From Vibrio rotiferianus CAIM 577 = LMG 21460 (GTDB lineage Bacteria > Pseudomonadota > Gammaproteobacteria > Enterobacterales > Vibrionaceae): a DNA stretch of 64,000 bases. Positions 26,982 to 38,784 of this stretch are shown here, in pieces; within the stretch, counting starts at the first letter, position 1, and every line of letters begins with the position of its first letter. Position numbers and translations under genes: made by a program. The notes beneath the pieces are model-generated. The model made no database searches and had not been told where the DNA came from. It was given only the letters and a program-made list of their open reading frames with translations. The stretch lies in assembly GCF_002741985.1 (NCBI RefSeq), contig NZ_APHW01000002.1, positions 62,001 through 126,000 of the forward strand, in the 5' to 3' direction.

Positions 26982-27278
26982 AGAATCTTAACTATATAAA
27001 AGAGGGAAGAAGAGGGTATAGTCTATTAAAACCTTCGGTGGAATTCGAGTAATCCTCAAATAAGGTAAGAGAAAGTCCTCTATATATAAGTGCTGGTGAA
27101 AAAAGTGGCGAAAAAGTTGCCAAATGTGTTGATCCTAGCAAGGTGATTCATTACTATACTGCGCCTTGAGATATGGCTTCGGCAATTGGTCGATGCGGTA
27201 TCGCATTTTTGATATTAATTACGTGTGGTGTGCGGCATAGATTCGTATAGCGACACGGCCTACTATTGAGGTTATCCC

Positions 27279-27497
27279 ATGAAAGCTGGTATCCACCCAG
27301 AATACAAAGCAGTAACTGCTACTTGTTCTTGCGGCAACTCTTTTGAGTTTAAATCTACTCTAGCGAAGGAATCTATCCACCTAGACGTATGTGACAAGTG
27401 TCACCCATTCTACACTGGTAAGCAACGTATCGTTGATACAGGCGGCCGTGTTGATCGCTTCAACAAGCGTTTCGGTGCACTATCAAGCAAGAAGTAA
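27279..27497 (+). CDS. rpmE: 50S ribosomal protein L31 (zinc-binding form)
   Basis: 72 aa. Cys16, Cys18 (TCSCGN) and Cys38, Cys41 (VCDKC) mark the C+ form that binds zinc. Such cells often carry a C- paralog used under zinc starvation under Zur control; it is not in this window. Single gene with its own terminator 28 bp downstream. In the 297-bp gap before it, a TATACT at 27155 is a possible -10. Confidence 0.97.
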   Translation: MKAGIHPEYKAVTATCSCGNSFEFKSTLAKESIHLDVCDKCHPFYTGKQRIVDTGGRVDRFNKRFGALSSKK

Positions 27498-27524
27498 TAG
27501 CCAGCGCTATTATCATTCCTGTTT

Positions 27525-27552
27525 AAAAAAGGACGCTACGGCGTCCTTTTTG
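27525..27552 (+). terminator. rpmE terminator
   Basis: GGACGC-TACG-GCGTCC with A-run before and T-run after. Confidence 0.93.
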
Positions 27553-27623
27553 TTTATGGCGGCGGCAGAACTTTTGGATATTTCGAGTGGTTGGATTTTA
27601 TTCGATTATTTTTCACTCAGCTC

Positions 27624-27651
27624 TTGCATCCTAAAGTGTGATCTGTATAAT
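27624..27651 (+). promoter_or_regulatory. S10 operon promoter
   Basis: TTGCAT (27624) and TATAAT (27646) are spaced by 16 bp, a strong sigma-70 promoter. It gives a leader of about 300 nt before rpsJ, as in E. coli where this is the main S10 promoter. Confidence 0.85.
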
Positions 27652-27657
27652 GCGTCG

Positions 27658-28266
<609 letters not shown>

Positions 28267-28280
28267 GGGAGATTAGAAGA

Positions 28281-28910
28281 ATGATTGGTCTAATCGGTCG
28301 TAAAGTGGGCATGACCCGCGTATTTACTGAAGACGGCGTTTCTATCCCAGTAACAGTTGTTGAAGTTGAAGCAAACCGTGTTTCTCAAGTTAAAACTCTT
28401 GAGACAGACGGCTACGCAGCAATTCAGGTAACTGCTGGTTCTAAGAAAGCTAACCGTGTAAACAAAGCTGAAGCAGGTCACTTTGCTAAAGCTGGCGTTG
28501 AAGCTGGTCGCGGTCTTTGGGAATTCCGTTTGGAAAACGGTGAAGAGTTCGCAGTTGGCGCTGAGCTAACAGTTGAACTATTCAACGAAACTAAGAAAGT
28601 AGACGTTACTGGTACATCTAAAGGTAAGGGCTTCCAAGGCGCTGTTAAGCGTTGGAACTTCCGTACTCAAGATATGACTCACGGTAACTCATTGTCTCAC
28701 CGTGCACCGGGTTCAATTGGCCAATGTCAAACTCCAGGTCGCGTATTTAAAGGCAAGAAAATGGCAGGTCACATGGGTGCTGAGCGTGTAACGACTCAAA
28801 ACCTAGAGATCGTACGTGTTGACGCTGAGCGCAATCTGCTTCTTATTAAAGGTGCAGTACCGGGCTCAACAGGTGGCAACGTGATCGTTAAACCAGCTGT
28901 TAAAGCATAA
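28281..28910 (+). CDS. rplC: 50S ribosomal protein L3
   Basis: 209 aa, [19 protein letters not shown] start and the conserved loop [12 protein letters not shown] near the C-terminus, which reaches the peptidyl transferase centre. It includes the Gln in [12 protein letters not shown] that PrmB methylates in E. coli. Second gene of the S10 operon, 14 bp after rpsJ. Confidence 0.98.
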   Translation: MIGLIGRKVGMTRVFTEDGVSIPVTVVEVEANRVSQVKTLETDGYAAIQVTAGSKKANRVNKAEAGHFAKAGVEAGRGLWEFRLENGEEFAVGAELTVELFNETKKVDVTGTSKGKGFQGAVKRWNFRTQDMTHGNSLSHRAPGSIGQCQTPGRVFKGKKMAGHMGAERVTTQNLEIVRVDAERNLLLIKGAVPGSTGGNVIVKPAVKA

Positions 28911-28927
28911 CGTCTCAGGAGTAAGTA

Positions 28928-29530
28928 ATGGAACTAATGGTTAAAGGTGCTGATGCACTAACTGTTTCCGAAACTACTTTCGGACGTGAGTTTAACGAAG
29001 CTCTTGTACACCAAGTAGTTGTTGCGTTTGCAGCAGGTGCTCGTCAAGGTACTCGTGCTCAAAAAACACGTTCAGAAGTTTCTGGCGGTGGCGCTAAGCC
29101 ATGGCGTCAAAAAGGTACTGGCCGTGCGCGTGCTGGTACAATCCGTAGCCCAATCTGGCGTACAGGTGGTGTTACTTTTGCTGCGAAACCACAAGATCAC
29201 AGCCAAAAAGTAAACAAAAAAATGTACCGCGGTGCTATGAAGAGCATTCTTTCTGAGCTAGTTCGTCAAGAGCGTCTAATCGTTGTTGATAACTTCTCAG
29301 TTGAAGCGCCAAAGACTAAAGAGCTAGTTGCTAAGCTTAAAGAGCTTGAGCTAACTGACGCTCTAATCGTGACTAGCGAAGTAGATGAGAATCTATTCCT
29401 AGCTGCTCGTAACCTATACAAAGTTGACGCACGTGACGTTGCTGGTATCGACCCAGTTTCACTAATCGCGTTCGACAAAGTTGTAATGACTGCTGAAGCA
29501 GTTAAGCAAGTTGAGGAGATGCTAGCATGA
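28928..29530 (+). CDS. rplD: 50S ribosomal protein L4
   Basis: 200 aa. It contains the long tunnel loop ([18 protein letters not shown]) that lines the exit channel near the macrolide site. In E. coli L4 is also the repressor of this operon, acting on the rpsJ leader. The stop overlaps the rplW start by 4 bp (ATGA), so the two are translationally coupled. Confidence 0.98.
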   Translation: MELMVKGADALTVSETTFGREFNEALVHQVVVAFAAGARQGTRAQKTRSEVSGGGAKPWRQKGTGRARAGTIRSPIWRTGGVTFAAKPQDHSQKVNKKMYRGAMKSILSELVRQERLIVVDNFSVEAPKTKELVAKLKELELTDALIVTSEVDENLFLAARNLYKVDARDVAGIDPVSLIAFDKVVMTAEAVKQVEEMLA

Positions 29531-29829
29531 TCACTGAAGAGCGTATCCTAAAAGTTCTACGTGCTCCGCACATCTCTGAAAAAGCAACTATGGCAGCTGA
29601 GAAAGCGAACACTATCGTTTTCAAAGTAGCTAAAGATGCAACTAAAAAAGAGATCAAAGCAGCTGTAGAAAAGCTTTTTGAAGTTGAAGTTAAGTCTGTA
29701 AATACTCTTATCACTAAGGGTAAGACCAAACGTCAAGGTCTACGCCAAGGTCGCCGCAGCGACGTTAAGAAAGCGTACGTTACTTTGAAAGAAGGTCAAG
29801 ATCTTGACTTTGTTGGCGGCGCGGAATAA
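29527..29829 (+). CDS. rplW: 50S ribosomal protein L23
   Basis: 100 aa, with [16 protein letters not shown] at the N-terminus. L23 lies at the tunnel exit and is the docking site for trigger factor and SRP. Overlaps rplD by 4 bp. Confidence 0.98.
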
Positions 29830-29844
29830 CAGGAGTAGTTAAGA

Positions 29845-30669
29845 ATGGCTATTGTTAAATGTAAGCCGACTTCCCCTGGTCGTCGTCACGTTGTTAAAGT
29901 TGTTAACGCTGACCTACACAAGGGCAAGCCATACGCACCTCTTCTAGAGAAAAACTCTAAGAACGGTGGTCGTAACAACAACGGTCGTATCACAGTACGT
30001 CACATCGGCGGTGGTCACAAGCACCACTACCGTCTAGTTGACTTCAAACGTACTAAAGACGGTATCCCAGCGACAGTTGAGCGTCTAGAATACGATCCAA
30101 ACCGTAGCGCAAACATTGCTCTAGTTCTATACAAAGACGGTGAGCGTCGCTACATCCTAGCACCTAAAGGTGTTAACGCGGGTGATGTTATTCAGTCTGG
30201 TGTTGATGCACCAATCAAAGCTGGTAACACTCTACCAATGCGTAACATCCCAGTAGGTTCAACTGTACACAACGTTGAACTTAAACCTGGTAAAGGTGGT
30301 CAGCTAGCTCGTTCGGCTGGTGCTTACGCTCAAATCGTTGCTCGCGACGGTGCGTACGTAACTATCCGTCTACGTTCTGGCGAAATGCGCAAAGTTCTTT
30401 CTGAAGGCCGTGCAACAATCGGTGAAGTTGGTAACTCTGAGCACATGCTACGTGAACTTGGTAAAGCTGGTGCTTCACGCTGGCGCGGCGTACGTCCAAC
30501 CGTACGTGGTGTAGTAATGAACCCGGTTGATCACCCACACGGTGGTGGTGAAGGTCGTACATCTGGCGGTCGTCACCCAGTATCTCCTTGGGGTATGCCA
30601 ACTAAAGGCTTCAAGACTCGTAAGAACAAACGCACTGACAAGTACATCGTACGTCGTCGTAACAAGTAA
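29845..30669 (+). CDS. rplB: 50S ribosomal protein L2
   Basis: 274 aa, of normal length. The C-terminal [14 protein letters not shown] stretch holds the His near the peptidyl transferase centre. L2 is needed for subunit joining. Fifth gene of the operon, 15 bp after rplW with an AGGAG site. Confidence 0.98.
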   Translation: MAIVKCKPTSPGRRHVVKVVNADLHKGKPYAPLLEKNSKNGGRNNNGRITVRHIGGGHKHHYRLVDFKRTKDGIPATVERLEYDPNRSANIALVLYKDGERRYILAPKGVNAGDVIQSGVDAPIKAGNTLPMRNIPVGSTVHNVELKPGKGGQLARSAGAYAQIVARDGAYVTIRLRSGEMRKVLSEGRATIGEVGNSEHMLRELGKAGASRWRGVRPTVRGVVMNPVDHPHGGGEGRTSGGRHPVSPWGMPTKGFKTRKNKRTDKYIVRRRNK

Positions 30670-30678
30670 TCTATATAA

Positions 30679-30969
<291 letters not shown>

Positions 30970-30979
30970 GGAGTAAATG

Positions 30980-31312
30980 ATGGAAGCTATTGCTAAACAT
31001 AACTTTGCTCGCATTTCGCCTCAGAAAGCTCGCTTAGTTGCGGATCTAATTCGTGGTAAATCTGTTGACCAAGCTCTAGAAATCCTAACTTTCAGCAACA
31101 AAAAAGCTGCTGTTCTAGTTAAGAAAGTTCTAGAGTCTGCTATCGCTAACGCGGAGCACAACGAAGGTGCAGATATTGACGATCTGAATGTCGCAAAAAT
31201 CTTTGTAGATGAAGGCCCTATCATGAAGCGTATTATGCCTCGTGCTAAAGGTCGTGCGGATCGTATCTTGAAGCGTTCAAGCCACATCACTGTTGTTGTA
31301 GCAGATCGCTAG
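30980..31312 (+). CDS. rplV: 50S ribosomal protein L22
   Basis: 110 aa from the second of two adjacent ATG codons. The ATG at 30980 is 6 bases from the AAGGAG site and gives [20 protein letters not shown], while 30977 is too close. The beta-hairpin ([17 protein letters not shown]) reaches into the exit tunnel and is where macrolide-resistance changes occur. Confidence 0.96.
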   Translation: MEAIAKHNFARISPQKARLVADLIRGKSVDQALEILTFSNKKAAVLVKKVLESAIANAEHNEGADIDDLNVAKIFVDEGPIMKRIMPRAKGRADRILKRSSHITVVVADR

Positions 31313-31330
31313 AGACTAGGAGAGTAAGCA

Positions 31331-32029
31331 ATGGGTCAAAAAGTACATCCTAATGGTATTCGTCTTGGCATCGTTAAGCCTTGGAATGCTACATGGTTTG
31401 CTAACACCAAAGATTTCGCTGACAACCTAGACGGCGACTTCAAGGTACGTCAGTTCCTAACTAAGGAACTACAAAAAGCGTCTCTTTCACGTATCGTTAT
31501 CGAGCGTCCTGCTAAGAGCATCCGTGTGACTATTCACACTGCTCGTCCAGGCGTTGTAATCGGTAAGAAAGGTGAAGACGTTGAGAAACTACGCGCAGCT
31601 GTAGCAAAAATTGCAGGTGTACCAGCGCAAATTAACATCGCTGAAGTACGTAAGCCTGAACTTGATGCACAACTTGTTGGTGACAGCATCGCGTCTCAAC
31701 TAGAGCGTCGTGTTATGTTCCGTCGTGCTATGAAGCGCGCGGTACAAAACGCAATGCGTCTAGGTGCTAAAGGCATCAAAGTGGAAGTAAGCGGTCGTCT
31801 AGGCGGCGCTGAAATCGCACGTTCTGAGTGGTACCGTGAAGGTCGTGTGCCTCTACACACTCTACGTGCAGACATTGATTACGCAACTTCTTCGGCTCAC
31901 ACTCAATACGGTGTGATCGGCATTAAAACTTGGATCTTCAAAGGTGAAATCCTAGGTGGTATGCCAGCAGCTAACGCTGTAGAGCCTAAAGGCGACAAGC
32001 CTAAGAAGCAGCGTAAAGGCCGTAAGTAA
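31331..32029 (+). CDS. rpsC: 30S ribosomal protein S3
   Basis: 232 aa. KH domain with [14 protein letters not shown], followed by the C-terminal domain with [17 protein letters not shown]3 lines the mRNA entry pore and has helicase-like activity with S4. Basic C-terminal tail ([10 protein letters not shown]). Confidence 0.98.
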   Translation: MGQKVHPNGIRLGIVKPWNATWFANTKDFADNLDGDFKVRQFLTKELQKASLSRIVIERPAKSIRVTIHTARPGVVIGKKGEDVEKLRAAVAKIAGVPAQINIAEVRKPELDAQLVGDSIASQLERRVMFRRAMKRAVQNAMRLGAKGIKVEVSGRLGGAEIARSEWYREGRVPLHTLRADIDYATSSAHTQYGVIGIKTWIFKGEILGGMPAANAVEPKGDKPKKQRKGRK

Positions 32030-32040
32030 GGAGTCGACAG

Positions 32041-32451
32041 ATGCTACAACCTAAACGTACTAAGTTCCGTAAGGTTCAGACAGGTCGTAACCGTGGTCTA
32101 GCTAAAGGTACTGATGTAAGCTTCGGCGAATTCGGTCTTAAAGCTGTTGGCCGTGGTCGTCTAACTGCTCGTCAAATTGAAGCGGCACGTCGTGCAATGA
32201 CACGTCACGTTAAGCGTCAAGGTAAAATCTGGATCCGTGTGTTCCCAGACAAACCAATCACAGAAAAACCACTTGAAGTTCGTCAAGGTAAGGGTAAAGG
32301 TAACGTTGAGTACTGGGTAGCCCAAATCCAACCTGGTAAGGTTATGTACGAAATGGGTGGTGTACCTGAAGAATTGGCACGTGAAGCGTTCCGCCTAGCG
32401 GCTCGTAAACTGCCATTCAAGACTACATTTGTAACTAAGCAGGTGATGTGA
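32041..32451 (+). CDS. rplP: 50S ribosomal protein L16
   Basis: 136 aa, [19 protein letters not shown] start. L16 positions the A-site tRNA; the conserved Arg region [16 protein letters not shown] is present. The stop overlaps the rpmC start at TGATG. Confidence 0.98.
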
Positions 32452-32642
32452 TGAAAGCACAAGATCTACGCGAGAAAAGCGTTGAAGAGCTTAACGCTGA
32501 GCTATTGAATTTGCTACGCGAACAGTTCAACTTGCGCATGCAAGCTGCAACTGGTCAGCTACAGCAAACTCATACTCTGAAAGCTGTACGCCGTGATATC
32601 GCACGTGTGAAAACTGTTTTGACTGAGAAGGCAGGCGCATAA
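32451..32642 (+). CDS. rpmC: 50S ribosomal protein L29
   Basis: 63 aa from the ATG at 32451, which overlaps the rplP stop. [19 protein letters not shown] is the usual N-terminus. A two-helix protein near the tunnel exit beside L23. The TAATG junction couples it to rpsQ. Confidence 0.97.
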   Translation: MKAQDLREKSVEELNAELLNLLREQFNLRMQAATGQLQQTHTLKAVRRDIARVKTVLTEKAGA

Positions 32643-32896
32643 TGAGCGAAGTAAAACGTACTCAACAAGGTCGTGTAGTTAGCGACAAGATGGACAAGTC
32701 TATCGTAGTTGCTATCGAACGCATGGTGAAACACCCAATTTACGGTAAATTCGTAAAGCGTACGACTAAAGTACACGCACATGACGCGAACAACGAGTGT
32801 GGCCTAGGCGACACAGTTGAAATCGCTGAGTGTCGTCCACTGTCTAAGACTAAGTCTTGGACTTTGGTAAAAGTTCTAGAAAAAGCTAAAGGTTAA
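32642..32896 (+). CDS. rpsQ: 30S ribosomal protein S17
   Basis: 84 aa, with [22 protein letters not shown]-fold primary 16S-binding protein. Last gene of the S10 operon; a terminator hairpin follows 22 bp downstream. Confidence 0.98.
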   Translation: MSEVKRTQQGRVVSDKMDKSIVVAIERMVKHPIYGKFVKRTTKVHAHDANNECGLGDTVEIAECRPLSKTKSWTLVKVLEKAKG

Positions 32897-32918
32897 TCCT
32901 AGCTAATTCTATGAAACT

Positions 32919-32957
32919 AAACGGCTCCAAAATTATTTTTGGGGCCGTTTATTTTTT
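32919..32957 (+). terminator. S10 operon terminator
   Basis: AAACGGCTCC pairs with GGGGCCGTTT (one G-U or mismatch) around an AT loop, followed by ATTTTTT. It separates the S10 and spc operons; partial read-through is likely. Confidence 0.82.
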
Positions 32958-32980
32958 GACTACCCAATTGAAAAAAAGGG

Positions 32981-32989
32981 TGGTACAAT
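32981..32989 (+). promoter_or_regulatory. spc operon promoter, extended -10
   Basis: TGGTACAAT (TG-n plus TACAAT) lies 72 bp before rplN. No -35 at normal spacing is evident, which fits an extended -10 promoter. Confidence 0.5.
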
Positions 32990-33060
32990 TCGCGTCCCTT
33001 TTAAAGAGGCAGCCCGACCCGAGAGGGTCTAGTTTTTTTATAATTTAGCGGAGCACTAAC

Positions 33061-33432
33061 ATGATCCAAATGCAAAGTATGCTGGACGCAGCTGATAACT
33101 CAGGCGCACGCAGCGTAATGTGTATTAAGGTTCTGGGTGGCTCTCACCGCCGTTATGCACATATCGGTGACGTTATCAAAGTTACTGTTAAGGAAGCAAT
33201 TCCTCGCGGTAAAGTTAAAAAAGGTGACGTTCTGAAGGCGGTGGTAGTGCGCACCCGTAAAGGCGTACGTCGTCCTGACGGTTCTGTCATTCGCTTCGAC
33301 CGAAATGCTTGCGTATTGTTGAACGACAATACAGAGCAACCAATCGGTACACGTATCTTTGGTCCTGTGACACGCGAACTTCGTGGCGATAAGTTCATGA
33401 AGATCGTTTCACTGGCTCCAGAAGTTCTGTAA
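33061..33432 (+). CDS. rplN: 50S ribosomal protein L14
   Basis: 123 aa, [20 protein letters not shown] start. L14 forms an intersubunit bridge with 16S helix 14 and binds the silencing factor RsfS. First gene of the spc operon. Confidence 0.98.
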
Positions 33433-33445
33433 GGAGCACGTAGAA

Positions 33446-33763
33446 ATGGCAGCTAAAATCCGTCGTAATGACGAAGTAATCGTTCTTGCTGGTAAAGACA
33501 AAGGCAAGAAAGGTAAAGTAACTAAGGTCCTAGCAACTGGTAAAGTTATCGTTGAAGGCATCAACCTTGTTAAGAAACACCAAAAGCCGGTTCCGGCTCT
33601 AGGTCAACAAGGTGGTATCGTTGAACAAGAAGCAGCAATCGATGTTTCTAACGTGGCGATCTTTAACGCAGCTACTGGTAAAGCTGACCGTATCGGTTTC
33701 CGTTTTGAAGATGGTAAGAAAGTACGTTTCTTTAAATCTAACAACGAAATCGTTTCTAACTAA
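33446..33763 (+). CDS. rplX: 50S ribosomal protein L24
   Basis: 105 aa, KOW motif [20 protein letters not shown] near the N-terminus. Assembly-initiating protein of the large subunit near the exit tunnel. 13 bp after rplN. Confidence 0.98.
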   Translation: MAAKIRRNDEVIVLAGKDKGKKGKVTKVLATGKVIVEGINLVKKHQKPVPALGQQGGIVEQEAAIDVSNVAIFNAATGKADRIGFRFEDGKKVRFFKSNNEIVSN

Positions 33764-33786
33764 TAGAAGTAATTTGGAGTTCTACT

Positions 33787-34326
33787 ATGGCGAAACTGCA
33801 TGATTACTACAAGTCGTCTGTAGTCGCTGAACTGACCAAACAGTTTAGCTACACAAGCGTCATGCAAGTCCCTAGAATCGAGAAAATCACCCTAAACATG
33901 GGTGTTGGTGAAGCAATCAACGATAAGAAACTGCTAGAAAACGCAGCATCTGATATGGCAACGATCTCTGGTCAAAAGCCACTTATCACTAAAGCGCGTA
34001 AATCTGTTGCTGGTTTCAAAATCCGTGAAGGCTACCCTATCGGTTGTAAAGTAACCTTGCGTGGCGAACGTATGTGGGAATTTTTAGAGCGTTTAATCTC
34101 TATCGCACTTCCACGTGTACGTGACTTCCGTGGTGTTAGCGCTAAGTCTTTTGACGGTCGCGGTAACTACAGCATGGGCGTTCGCGAGCAAATCATCTTC
34201 CCGGAAATCGACTTTGATAAAGTTGATCGAGTACGCGGTCTAGACATCACTATTACGACGTCTGCTGGTACTGATGAGGAAGGCCGTGCTCTGCTGGCTG
34301 CCTTTAACTTCCCATTCCGTAAGTAA
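33787..34326 (+). CDS. rplE: 50S ribosomal protein L5
   Basis: 179 aa, with [18 protein letters not shown]. It binds 5S rRNA and contacts S13 across the subunit interface. The closing [20 protein letters not shown] is typical. Confidence 0.98.
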   Translation: MAKLHDYYKSSVVAELTKQFSYTSVMQVPRIEKITLNMGVGEAINDKKLLENAASDMATISGQKPLITKARKSVAGFKIREGYPIGCKVTLRGERMWEFLERLISIALPRVRDFRGVSAKSFDGRGNYSMGVREQIIFPEIDFDKVDRVRGLDITITTSAGTDEEGRALLAAFNFPFRK

Positions 34327-34343
34327 GGTGAAGGGTTACTGTT

Positions 34344-34649
34344 ATGGCTAAAAATTCAATGAAAGCACGTGAAGCAAAACGTGCGAAGCTAGTAGCTAAG
34401 TTCGCTGAAAAGCGTGCGGCGCTAAAAGCTATCATCAGCGATGTAAACGCATCTGAAGAAGATCGTTGGAATGCGGTTCTTACACTGCAATCTCTTCCAC
34501 GTGATTCAAGTGCATCACGTCAGCGCAACCGTTGTAACCAAACTGGTCGTCCACACGGTTACCTACGTAAGTTCGGTCTAAGCCGTATTAAGGTTCGTGA
34601 AGCTTGCATGAAAGGCGAGATTCCGGGTCTTCGTAAGGCTAGCTGGTAA
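34344..34649 (+). CDS. rpsN: 30S ribosomal protein S14 (zinc-free form)
   Basis: 101 aa, the long form. In [14 protein letters not shown] only one of the CxxC cysteines of the zinc form is kept, so it does not need zinc. 17 bp after rplE. Confidence 0.97.
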   Translation: MAKNSMKAREAKRAKLVAKFAEKRAALKAIISDVNASEEDRWNAVLTLQSLPRDSSASRQRNRCNQTGRPHGYLRKFGLSRIKVREACMKGEIPGLRKASW

Positions 34650-34678
34650 TTGCCACTTAATCATTTGGAGTAAATCAT

Positions 34679-35071
34679 ATGAGCATGCAAGATCCGATTT
34701 CGGATATGCTGACCCGCGTTCGTAACGGTCAGGCAGCAAACAAAGTTGCTGTTAAAATGCCTTCTTCAAAGCTTAAAGTTGCAATCGCTGCACTACTAAA
34801 AGCTGAAGGTTACATCGTTGACTTCGCTGTTGAAGGCGAAGCAAAACCTGAGCTAGAAGTTACACTTAAGTACTTCCAAGCAAAACCAGTAATCGAGCAA
34901 CTTAAACGTGTTTCTCGTCCAGGTCTACGTGTTTACAAGAAGAAAGATCAACTTCCTTCTGTAATGGGTGGTCTTGGTATTGCTATCGTTTCTACTTCCA
35001 AGGGTCTGATGTCAGACCGCGCTGCACGTAAAGCAGGTCTTGGCGGTGAAATCATCTGTTACGTAGCTTAA
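34679..35071 (+). CDS. rpsH: 30S ribosomal protein S8
   Basis: 130 aa, [18 protein letters not shown] start. In E. coli S8 is the translational repressor of the spc operon, binding near the rplE start. The conserved C-terminus [11 protein letters not shown] is present. Confidence 0.98.
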   Translation: MSMQDPISDMLTRVRNGQAANKVAVKMPSSKLKVAIAALLKAEGYIVDFAVEGEAKPELEVTLKYFQAKPVIEQLKRVSRPGLRVYKKKDQLPSVMGGLGIAIVSTSKGLMSDRAARKAGLGGEIICYVA

Positions 35072-35083
35072 TAGGAGTAGACT

Positions 35084-35617
35084 ATGTCTCGTGTTGCAAA
35101 AGCACCTGTCGCTATTCCAGCTGGCGTAGAGGTGAAACTAAACGGCCAAGAAATCACTGTAAAAGGTGCTAAAGGCGAACTAACTCGCGTTCTTAACGAC
35201 GCTGTTGTTATCGCTCAGGAAGAAAACAACCTGACTTTCGGTCCTAAAGAAGGTGTTACTAACGCATGGGCACAAGCTGGTACAGCTCGCGCTCTAGTTA
35301 ATAACATGGTTGTTGGTGTTACTGAAGGCTTTACTAAGAAGCTAACTCTTAAAGGTGTTGGTTACCGTGCTGCTATTAAAGGCAACGCTGTAGGTCTAAC
35401 ACTAGGCTTCTCTCACCCAGTTGAGCACGAGTTGCCAGCGGGTATTAAAGCTGAATGTCCAAGCCAAACTGAAATCATCATCACTGGTTGCGATAAGCAA
35501 CTAGTTGGTCAAGTTGCGGCTGACATTCGTTCTTACCGTCAACCTGAGCCTTACAAAGGCAAAGGTGTTCGTTACGCAGATGAAAATGTGCGTACTAAAG
35601 AAGCTAAGAAGAAGTAA
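35084..35617 (+). CDS. rplF: 50S ribosomal protein L6
   Basis: 177 aa, two related alpha/beta domains. [14 protein letters not shown] is the family signature near the C-terminus. Close to the sarcin-ricin loop; aminoglycoside-resistance changes map here in other species. Confidence 0.98.
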   Translation: MSRVAKAPVAIPAGVEVKLNGQEITVKGAKGELTRVLNDAVVIAQEENNLTFGPKEGVTNAWAQAGTARALVNNMVVGVTEGFTKKLTLKGVGYRAAIKGNAVGLTLGFSHPVEHELPAGIKAECPSQTEIIITGCDKQLVGQVAADIRSYRQPEPYKGKGVRYADENVRTKEAKKK

Positions 35618-35626
35618 GGTAACACT

Positions 35627-35980
35627 ATGGATAAGAAAGCATCTCGCATCCGTCGTGCTACACGTGCACGTCGTAAGATTGCAGAACTGGGTGCGACTCG
35701 CCTAGTTGTACACCGTACTCCTCGTCACGTGTACGCACAGGTTATCGCGGCTAATGGCTCTGAGGTTATCGCAGCAGCTTCTACTGTAGAAAAAGCGATC
35801 CGTGAGCAAGTGAAATACACTGGTAACGTTGATGCAGCTAAAGCAGTAGGTAAAGCTGTTGCAGAACGCGCTCTTGAAAAAGGCGTAACTGCAGTTGCAT
35901 TTGATCGTTCTGGTTTCCAATACCACGGTCGAGTAGCGGCGCTAGCAGAATCTGCTCGCGAAGCTGGTCTGAAATTCTAA
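35627..35980 (+). CDS. rplR: 50S ribosomal protein L18
   Basis: 117 aa, [20 protein letters not shown] start. 5S rRNA-binding protein. Ends [13 protein letters not shown] as expected. 9 bp after rplF. Confidence 0.98.
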
Positions 35981-35994
35981 GGTAGGGTTGGAAG

Positions 35995-36498
35995 ATGGCT
36001 AAAGAACAACAAGTTCAAGCGAATGATTTGCAAGAAAAGCTAATCGCAGTTAACCGCGTTTCTAAAACGGTTAAAGGCGGTCGAATCATGAGCTTCACTG
36101 CACTAACAGTAGTTGGTGACGGTAACGGTCGTGTAGGTTTCGGTTACGGCAAAGCTCGTGAAGTACCTGCAGCGATTCAAAAAGCAATGGAAAAAGCACG
36201 TCGTAACATGACTACGATCGCGCTAAACGAAGGCACTCTTCACCACCCAGTGAAAGGTCGCCATTCGGGCTCTAAAGTTTACATGCAGCCTGCTGCAGAA
36301 GGTACTGGTGTTATCGCAGGTGGTGCGATGCGTGCAGTACTAGAAGTTGCTGGTGTACACAACGTACTATCTAAAGCATACGGTTCTACGAACCCTATCA
36401 ACATCGTTCGTGCTACGATCGATGCACTAGGTAGCATGAAGTCACCAGAAATGGTTGCTGCTAAACGTGGTCTAACTGTTGAATCTATTTCGGAGTAA
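35995..36498 (+). CDS. rpsE: 30S ribosomal protein S5
   Basis: 167 aa. dsRBD-like domain with [19 protein letters not shown] and the spectinomycin-loop region ([13 protein letters not shown]). Required for decoding accuracy together with S4. Confidence 0.98.
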   Translation: MAKEQQVQANDLQEKLIAVNRVSKTVKGGRIMSFTALTVVGDGNGRVGFGYGKAREVPAAIQKAMEKARRNMTTIALNEGTLHHPVKGRHSGSKVYMQPAAEGTGVIAGGAMRAVLEVAGVHNVLSKAYGSTNPINIVRATIDALGSMKSPEMVAAKRGLTVESISE

Positions 36499-36505
36499 GA
36501 ACACC

Positions 36506-36682
36506 ATGGCAACTATTAAAGTAACTCAAACTAAAAGCTCAATTGGCCGCCTACCAAAGCACAAAGCTACTTTGCGTGGTCTAGGTCTTCGTAAAATCAA
36601 CCACACAGTAGAACTTGAAGATACTCCGTGCGTACGCGGTATGATCAACAAGGTTTACTACATGGTTAAAGTTGAGGAGTAA
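36506..36682 (+). CDS. rpmD: 50S ribosomal protein L30
   Basis: 58 aa from the ATG at 36506 ([20 protein letters not shown]). An upstream in-frame ATG overlapping rpsE is not conserved. Ferredoxin-like small protein bound to 23S domain II. Confidence 0.97.
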
Positions 36683-36687
36683 TCAGA

Positions 36688-37122
36688 ATGCGTTTGAATA
36701 CTCTTGCACCGGCTGCGGGCTCTAAGCATGCTCCTAAGCGTGTAGGTCGTGGTATCGGTTCTGGCCTAGGTAAAACTGGTGGCCGTGGTCACAAAGGTCA
36801 AAAATCACGTTCTGGCGGTAAAGTTCGTCCAGGTTTCGAAGGCGGTCAGATGCCTCTGAAACAACGTCTACCAAAATTCGGTTTCACTTCTCGTAAGAGC
36901 CTAGTGTCTGCTGAAGTTCGTCTAGCTGAGCTAGCGAAAGTTTCTGGTGACGTGGTTGATCTAAACAGCCTTAAAGCTGCTAACATCATCACTAAGAACA
37001 TCGAATTCGTAAAAGTTGTTCTTTCTGGTGAAATTAACAAAGCAGTGACTGTTAAAGGTCTACGTGTGACTAAAGGCGCTAAAGCTGCAATCGAAGCTGC
37101 AGGCGGTAAAATCGAGGAATAA
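36688..37122 (+). CDS. rplO: 50S ribosomal protein L15
   Basis: 144 aa, [20 protein letters not shown] start and the Gly/Arg-rich [20 protein letters not shown]. Late-assembly organiser of 23S rRNA. 5 bp after rpmD. Confidence 0.98.
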   Translation: MRLNTLAPAAGSKHAPKRVGRGIGSGLGKTGGRGHKGQKSRSGGKVRPGFEGGQMPLKQRLPKFGFTSRKSLVSAEVRLAELAKVSGDVVDLNSLKAANIITKNIEFVKVVLSGEINKAVTVKGLRVTKGAKAAIEAAGGKIEE

Positions 37123-37142
37123 TCTCGAGGAACGAGGTACAG

Positions 37143-38477
37143 ATGGCTAAGAAACCAGGACAAGATTTTCGTAGTGCTCAGAGCGGCTTAAGTGAACTAA
37201 AGTCGCGCTTGTTATTCGTAATTGGTGCACTTTTAGTATTCCGAGCCGGCTCTTTTGTGCCGATTCCTGGTATTGACGCTGCTGTACTTGCCGATTTGTT
37301 CGAACAGCAAAAAGGTACCATCGTTGAAATGTTTAACATGTTCTCCGGTGGTGCTCTTGAGCGTGCATCTATATTAGCATTGGGCATCATGCCGTATATT
37401 TCGGCATCTATTGTTGTCCAATTGCTAACTGTAGTTCATCCAGCGTTAGCGGAACTCAAAAAAGAGGGTGAAGCAGGCCGTCGTAAGATCAGCCAATATA
37501 CACGCTACGGCACGCTTGTACTTGCAACATTCCAAGCTATTGGTATTGCAACTGGCTTACCAAACATGGTCGACAATCTGGTTGTTATGAACCAAACCAT
37601 GTTTACGCTAATTGCTACCGTAAGTTTAGTAACCGGTACCATGTTCCTAATGTGGTTAGGTGAACAAATTACAGAGCGAGGAATCGGTAATGGTATTTCC
37701 ATTCTGATTTTTGCAGGTATTGTTGCTGGATTGCCTTCTGCAATCGGTCAAACAATCGAGCAAGCGCGTCAAGGTGAATTGCATGTACTTCTTCTGTTGC
37801 TAATTGCGGTATTAGCTTTTGCAGTAATTTACTTCGTTGTTTTCATGGAACGTGGTCAACGCCGTATCGTCGTTAACTACGCTAAGCGTCAACAAGGTCG
37901 TAAAGTATTTGCTGCGCAAAGCTCGCACTTGCCACTTAAAATTAATATGGCGGGTGTTATTCCAGCGATTTTCGCATCAAGTATTATCCTGTTCCCAGGA
38001 ACACTGGCTCAGTGGTTTGGTCAGAACGGTGAGAGCAGCGCGTTCGGTTGGTTAACTGACGTGTCTTTGGCTCTTAGCCCAGGTCAACCGCTGTATGTAA
38101 TGCTTTATGCAGCAGCGATTATTTTCTTCTGTTTCTTCTACACGGCGTTGGTTTTCAACCCGCGTGAAACAGCAGATAACTTGAAGAAGTCCGGTGCATT
38201 CGTACCCGGTATCCGCCCAGGTGAGCAGACAGCTAAGTACATTGATAAAGTGATGACACGTTTAACCCTAGCAGGTGCACTGTACATTACCTTTATCTGT
38301 CTGATTCCCGAGTTCATGATGGTCGCGTGGAACGTACGTTTCTACTTCGGCGGTACATCACTACTTATCGTAGTTGTTGTTATCATGGACTTTATGGCAC
38401 AGGTACAGACTCATCTGATGTCTCAACAGTATGATTCTGTGTTGAAGAAAGCGAATCTGAAAGGCTACGGTCGTTAA
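37143..38477 (+). CDS. secY: Protein translocase subunit SecY
   Basis: 444 aa with ten membrane spans. It forms the inner-membrane SecYEG channel for unfolded proteins. Spans begin [21 protein letters not shown], with the plug region after it, and the C-terminal loop has the conserved Arg needed for SecA ([16 protein letters not shown]). Co-transcribed with the ribosomal genes as in other bacteria. Confidence 0.98.
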   Translation: MAKKPGQDFRSAQSGLSELKSRLLFVIGALLVFRAGSFVPIPGIDAAVLADLFEQQKGTIVEMFNMFSGGALERASILALGIMPYISASIVVQLLTVVHPALAELKKEGEAGRRKISQYTRYGTLVLATFQAIGIATGLPNMVDNLVVMNQTMFTLIATVSLVTGTMFLMWLGEQITERGIGNGISILIFAGIVAGLPSAIGQTIEQARQGELHVLLLLLIAVLAFAVIYFVVFMERGQRRIVVNYAKRQQGRKVFAAQSSHLPLKINMAGVIPAIFASSIILFPGTLAQWFGQNGESSAFGWLTDVSLALSPGQPLYVMLYAAAIIFFCFFYTALVFNPRETADNLKKSGAFVPGIRPGEQTAKYIDKVMTRLTLAGALYITFICLIPEFMMVAWNVRFYFGGTSLLIVVVVIMDFMAQVQTHLMSQQYDSVLKKANLKGYGR

Positions 38478-38515
38478 TTCGACGGTAGACTCAGTTTCAA
38501 TTACGGAGTTTAGCA

Positions 38516-38629
38516 ATGAAAGTTCGTGCTTCCGTTAAAAAAATCTGCCGTAACTGTAAAGTAATCAAGCGCAACGGTGTTGTTCGCGTGATTTGCAGTG
38601 AGCCAAAGCACAAACAGCGCCAAGGCTAA
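38516..38629 (+). CDS. rpmJ: 50S ribosomal protein L36 (zinc-binding form)
   Basis: 37 aa, [19 protein letters not shown] start. Cys11, Cys14, Cys27 and His32 form the zinc site of the C+ type. Preceded by a GGAG site; last gene of the spc operon. Confidence 0.97.
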
Positions 38630-38652
38630 TTAGCAGAAATTTTTACTTGAAA

Positions 38653-38692
38653 ACGAAGGTTAGGTCGAGTATATTCCTCGGCCTACCTTTTG
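38653..38692 (+). terminator. Hairpin after rpmJ
   Basis: AAGGTTAGGTCGAG pairs with CTCGGCCTACCTT (38656-38689) with one bulge and a G-U pair, followed by a short T-run. Probably a partial terminator between spc and alpha operons. Confidence 0.65.
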
Positions 38693-38694
38693 CG

Positions 38695-38784
38695 TGCAAA
38701 AGAAGTAGTACTCCGCAGCGTATCCATCACGGGCTTTGCTGCGGCTAATTCTTTTATAGAAACACTTAGGAGTGAATAATGGCC
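38695..38784 (+). promoter_or_regulatory. Alpha operon leader / S4-binding pseudoknot
   Basis: The segment before rpsM has CCGCAGC...GCTGCGG (about 38713-38746) and an AGGAGTG ribosome-binding site, laid out like the E. coli alpha-operon pseudoknot where S4 represses translation. Assigned from position and pairing; covariance not tested. Confidence 0.6.
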